From: an uncultured Aquincola sp. | GTDB taxonomy: Bacteria > Pseudomonadota > Gammaproteobacteria > Burkholderiales > Burkholderiaceae | Direction: 5' to 3' | Length of the DNA stretch: 7,582 nt | Assembly (NCBI GenBank): GCA_937883885.1 | Contig: CAKZXL010000888.1 | Span: 1-7,582, forward strand | Shown: in pieces, positions 5,633 to 7,582 of the stretch | Layout of the letters: every line of letters begins with the position of its first letter | Numbering within the stretch: position 1 is the first letter of the stretch | Notes under the pieces: model-generated | Databases searched by the model: none | What the model saw: the letters and a program-made list of their open reading frames with translations, nothing else | Told to the model about the DNA's origin: nothing | Translations under genes and position numbers: made by a program

Positions 5633-7582
5633 CTACTTGCGCTTCAGGAGGTCCTTGACAGCATCAACTGCGCTCTCGGCCGTGGTCGCAGCATCTTTGC
5701 CAACCTGCTTGGCGGATTGCTTCAGCAAGGACCTACGCGGCACGAGGGTGCCGTCTTCGGCTCGATCGGCATTGATGTTTCGACCAAGCTGATCTGCCTG
5801 TGCTCCAGCGCGTTGCCGGAGCGCCGTGGCCTCAGCTTGCATCTGATCTCGGCGAGGCTCCGGCGATTCTGCAGGTGCAGTTGGTGGCAGTGGATTCCCG
5901 CGAGTTCTACTGACGGCGGCATCAGAGTCTCTGCGCATGCTGGCTACGTCGACCGTCGAGTCCACGATTGCCGACTGGCGAAGATGCTCGGGAGGGAGCG
6001 ACCCGAACGTCACCGGCACGCCAGTCCCATCCGTGAACGTTCGATTTGGCCCGAGGGCACGCCGTGCGAGTTCGGCTTCAAAGAGCGCTTGCGCCGCCGC
6101 ACTGGTGCCCCCGTACTGCTCAGCGTAGCGGGTGAACATGGCGAGGTTGTGTGGATCCTGGGCCACGTCTATGGAGATGACCTCTCCCCTCTCGAGCGCA
6201 GTAGCCAGCCGTTCGGAGTAGCTGGTTCGTTGCGCCAGCGCAGCTTCAGCACGGGTGGTCCGCGTGGCAGATGCATTGAGGCGTGACGCGATCTCCGTGG
6301 CTTCACGTGCGTCGGCAGCAACCGTAGTCGAGAAGCTCGAATCTCTGGACACCCGATCGCCGAACTGCTTGAACTCGCTAAGTTGCTCGCTGGTCATGCT
6401 GCCTAGCACTTTCTGCTCCTGCACCGTCAGGCCCGACAAGTAGCTCTTGTCTGCTGTGGCATTGAGCTTTCCGCCAGCGACTGCGGTGCTCAGTCCCAGG
6501 TGTGCGGCGGCGCCGAAGGCTATGTTTGCGACTTGCGACTGAGACATGCCAGTGCTGTCGGCGACGCTCCGCGTGATCTGGTCCAGCCGGTTCAGCGTCT
6601 GCCCCAACTGTTCGAAGCTGCTGGATGTCGACCCCGTACTGCTCCGCGATGACTTCAGCTTTGCCAAGCCCTTGGTGAAAGCCTCGGACAGCACCGCCGA
6701 ACGTTCGGTGCTGGCTGCGACCGCTTCGCTTCGGGCTGCGTCGACCTGGCGGGTGGCGTCCTGCACGTCCTGTTCGCTCACGCGCATCGAGACGACCCGG
6801 GACGCGTAGCCCTGGTTGCGCAGCAGGCTCACTGCGGTCCGGCCGGTCAACATGTTCGACGAGAAGGTGTTGCCGCTGATGTCGTTCTGCCAGTTGCTCA
6901 TGAACGCGGACGTCCGGTTCGGCGCGAGCCGGATCTGGTCCATCGAGACATTACCCATGCTCAGGTTGCCCGCTGCGGCACCTGCCGTGGCACCGGCCAC
7001 CATCGACTGCAGGCCCGAGAGACCGCCCACCAGCGCGGTGCCGAAGGTCTCCATCCGCTTGAGCGCCGCCCAGGCGATGAACGGGATACTGATGGCCAGG
7101 TAGCCCACCACCGCCTCGCCGGAAATCGCCCGCGAGTAGATCGTCGATGCCGTCTGCAGCGACAGGGCCTTGGCGCCGCTGCCGAGGTCAGCCGCCGCCG
7201 CGAGGTCGTAGGCGGCGTAGATCGATGCCATGTAGTTGAGCACGGCATACAGCGGCGGCCAGAGCTGGATCCAGATCAGCACCGCGGCATAGCCCTTGAA
7301 GGCCAGCATGGTCTCGCGCCCGCTGGTTAGCAGCATCAGCAGGACGAGGAGAGGGAACAGCGCGTAGGTGATGGCCTCGATCACGTTGCGGAACACCGGC
7401 AGCGCCTGCTCGGCGACCTTGCCTGCATTCAGCCAGGCCGCGTTCTGCTGCGCCACGGACTGCGCCCGCCCGACGGCCAGCACCATGGCCGCCGGGTCGT
7501 TCACCTTCTGACCGATGATGTTGCTGGTGTCGTTGATCGCATTCAGCACTGCGTTCTGGCGGATCAGGTCGGCCGCCGTCGC
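5633..7582 (-). CDS. traG: F-type TraG conjugation protein, 5' end outside window
   Basis: The frame stays open to the right edge, giving 649 visible residues; the gene begins beyond the window. The visible part opens with ATAADLIRQN and continues INDTSNIIGQKVNDPAAM, characteristic of the TraG N-terminal family (PF07916). Membrane helices lie at about 71-87, 95-118 and 155-173 (fragment numbering), followed by the family's AAGNLSMGNVSMDQ segment at about 202-215. Beyond it comes a long hydrophilic Ala/Ser-rich tail, probably coiled-coil in part, ending in a lysine-rich DAVKDLLKRK. In F-like systems TraG is an inner-membrane protein needed for pilus assembly and mating-pair stabilisation, and its C-terminal part contributes to surface/entry exclusion. 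F TraG is about 938 residues, so roughly a third is probably missing here. A GTG at 7547-7549 could act as a start, but homologous-looking sequence continues upstream of it, so I treat it as internal. This is not the RP4 TraG coupling ATPase. Confidence 0.88.
   Translation of the reverse strand, partial: ATAADLIRQNAVLNAINDTSNIIGQKVNDPAAMVLAVGRAQSVAQQNAAWLNAGKVAEQALPVFRNVIEAITYALFPLLVLLMLLTSGRETMLAFKGYAAVLIWIQLWPPLYAVLNYMASIYAAYDLAAAADLGSGAKALSLQTASTIYSRAISGEAVVGYLAISIPFIAWAALKRMETFGTALVGGLSGLQSMVAGATAGAAAGNLSMGNVSMDQIRLAPNRTSAFMSNWQNDISGNTFSSNMLTGRTAVSLLRNQGYASRVVSMRVSEQDVQDATRQVDAARSEAVAASTERSAVLSEAFTKGLAKLKSSRSSTGSTSSSFEQLGQTLNRLDQITRSVADSTGMSQSQVANIAFGAAAHLGLSTAVAGGKLNATADKSYLSGLTVQEQKVLGSMTSEQLSEFKQFGDRVSRDSSFSTTVAADAREATEIASRLNASATRTTRAEAALAQRTSYSERLATALERGEVISIDVAQDPHNLAMFTRYAEQYGGTSAAAQALFEAELARRALGPNRTFTDGTGVPVTFGSLPPEHLRQSAIVDSTVDVASMRRDSDAAVSRTRGNPLPPTAPAESPEPRRDQMQAEATALRQRAGAQADQLGRNINADRAEDGTLVPRRSLLKQSAKQVGKDAATTAESAVDAVKDLLKRK

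Larger units (their letters stand above)
3746..7582. mobile_element. One end of a probable integrative and conjugative element
   Basis: From the 3' end of tRNA-His to the right edge the content changes from housekeeping genes to a site-specific integrase, an unknown small membrane protein and a conjugation gene of the F-type TraG family. The tRNA-integrase layout shows where the element starts. TraG points to a conjugative type IV secretion system, so an ICE is favoured over a prophage or a plain genomic island. Only one end is present: the size, other transfer genes and far attachment site are not visible. A decayed or non-mobile island that kept these genes is possible, but all three genes appear unbroken within the window. 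Confidence 0.72.

Noticed and set aside
5717..6286. Plus-strand frame of 189 codons inside traG
   Set aside because: It lies fully inside the minus-strand traG frame, which has strong family motifs. The product is Arg/Ser/Cys-rich with no motif.
5633..7582. Coupling-protein reading of the name TraG (RP4/VirD4-like ATPase)
   Set aside because: No Walker A or B motif is visible and the layout is membrane helices followed by a hydrophilic Ala/Ser tail. That is the F-type TraG, a different family sharing the name.

Overview
The window looks like a GC-rich betaproteobacterial chromosome, most likely Burkholderiales (Comamonadaceae-like), with the start of an integrated mobile element in its right half. 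The taxonomic call rests on the gene set (pgsA tail, HU, tRNA-Val, PpiD), the high G+C and the protein sequences; it is inference, because no marker gene is complete enough here to name a genus.

Left half (1 to about 3745) is housekeeping chromosome, all on the plus strand. It holds the last 37 codons of what reads as pgsA (phospholipid synthesis), then a DMT/EamA-family membrane transporter whose GTG start overlaps the pgsA stop. A strong sigma-70-type promoter and a leader of roughly 110 bases precede an HU histone-like gene with a clear ribosome binding site. A tRNA-Val(TAC) follows, then two hairpins of which the second looks like a terminator, then ppiD, a membrane-anchored periplasmic folding factor. 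A small promoter after ppiD drives tRNA-His(GTG).

Right half (about 3746 to 7582) looks like one end of an integrative element that used the 3' end of tRNA-His as its target. Directly behind the intact tRNA lie a hairpin pair, a set of direct and inverted copies of TAGGGGAACA, and a complete P4-type tyrosine integrase with all expected catalytic residues. Next is a short unrecognised membrane protein. Ending base-to-base against it on the opposite strand is the 3' part of an F-type TraG gene, an inner-membrane component of a conjugative type IV secretion system. Integrase plus F-type TraG suggests an integrative and conjugative element (ICE) rather than a prophage; the rest of it lies beyond the right edge.

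The least explained parts are the repeat cluster around the integrase start, which could be integrase arm sites or an autoregulatory operator, and the small membrane protein at the element's end.
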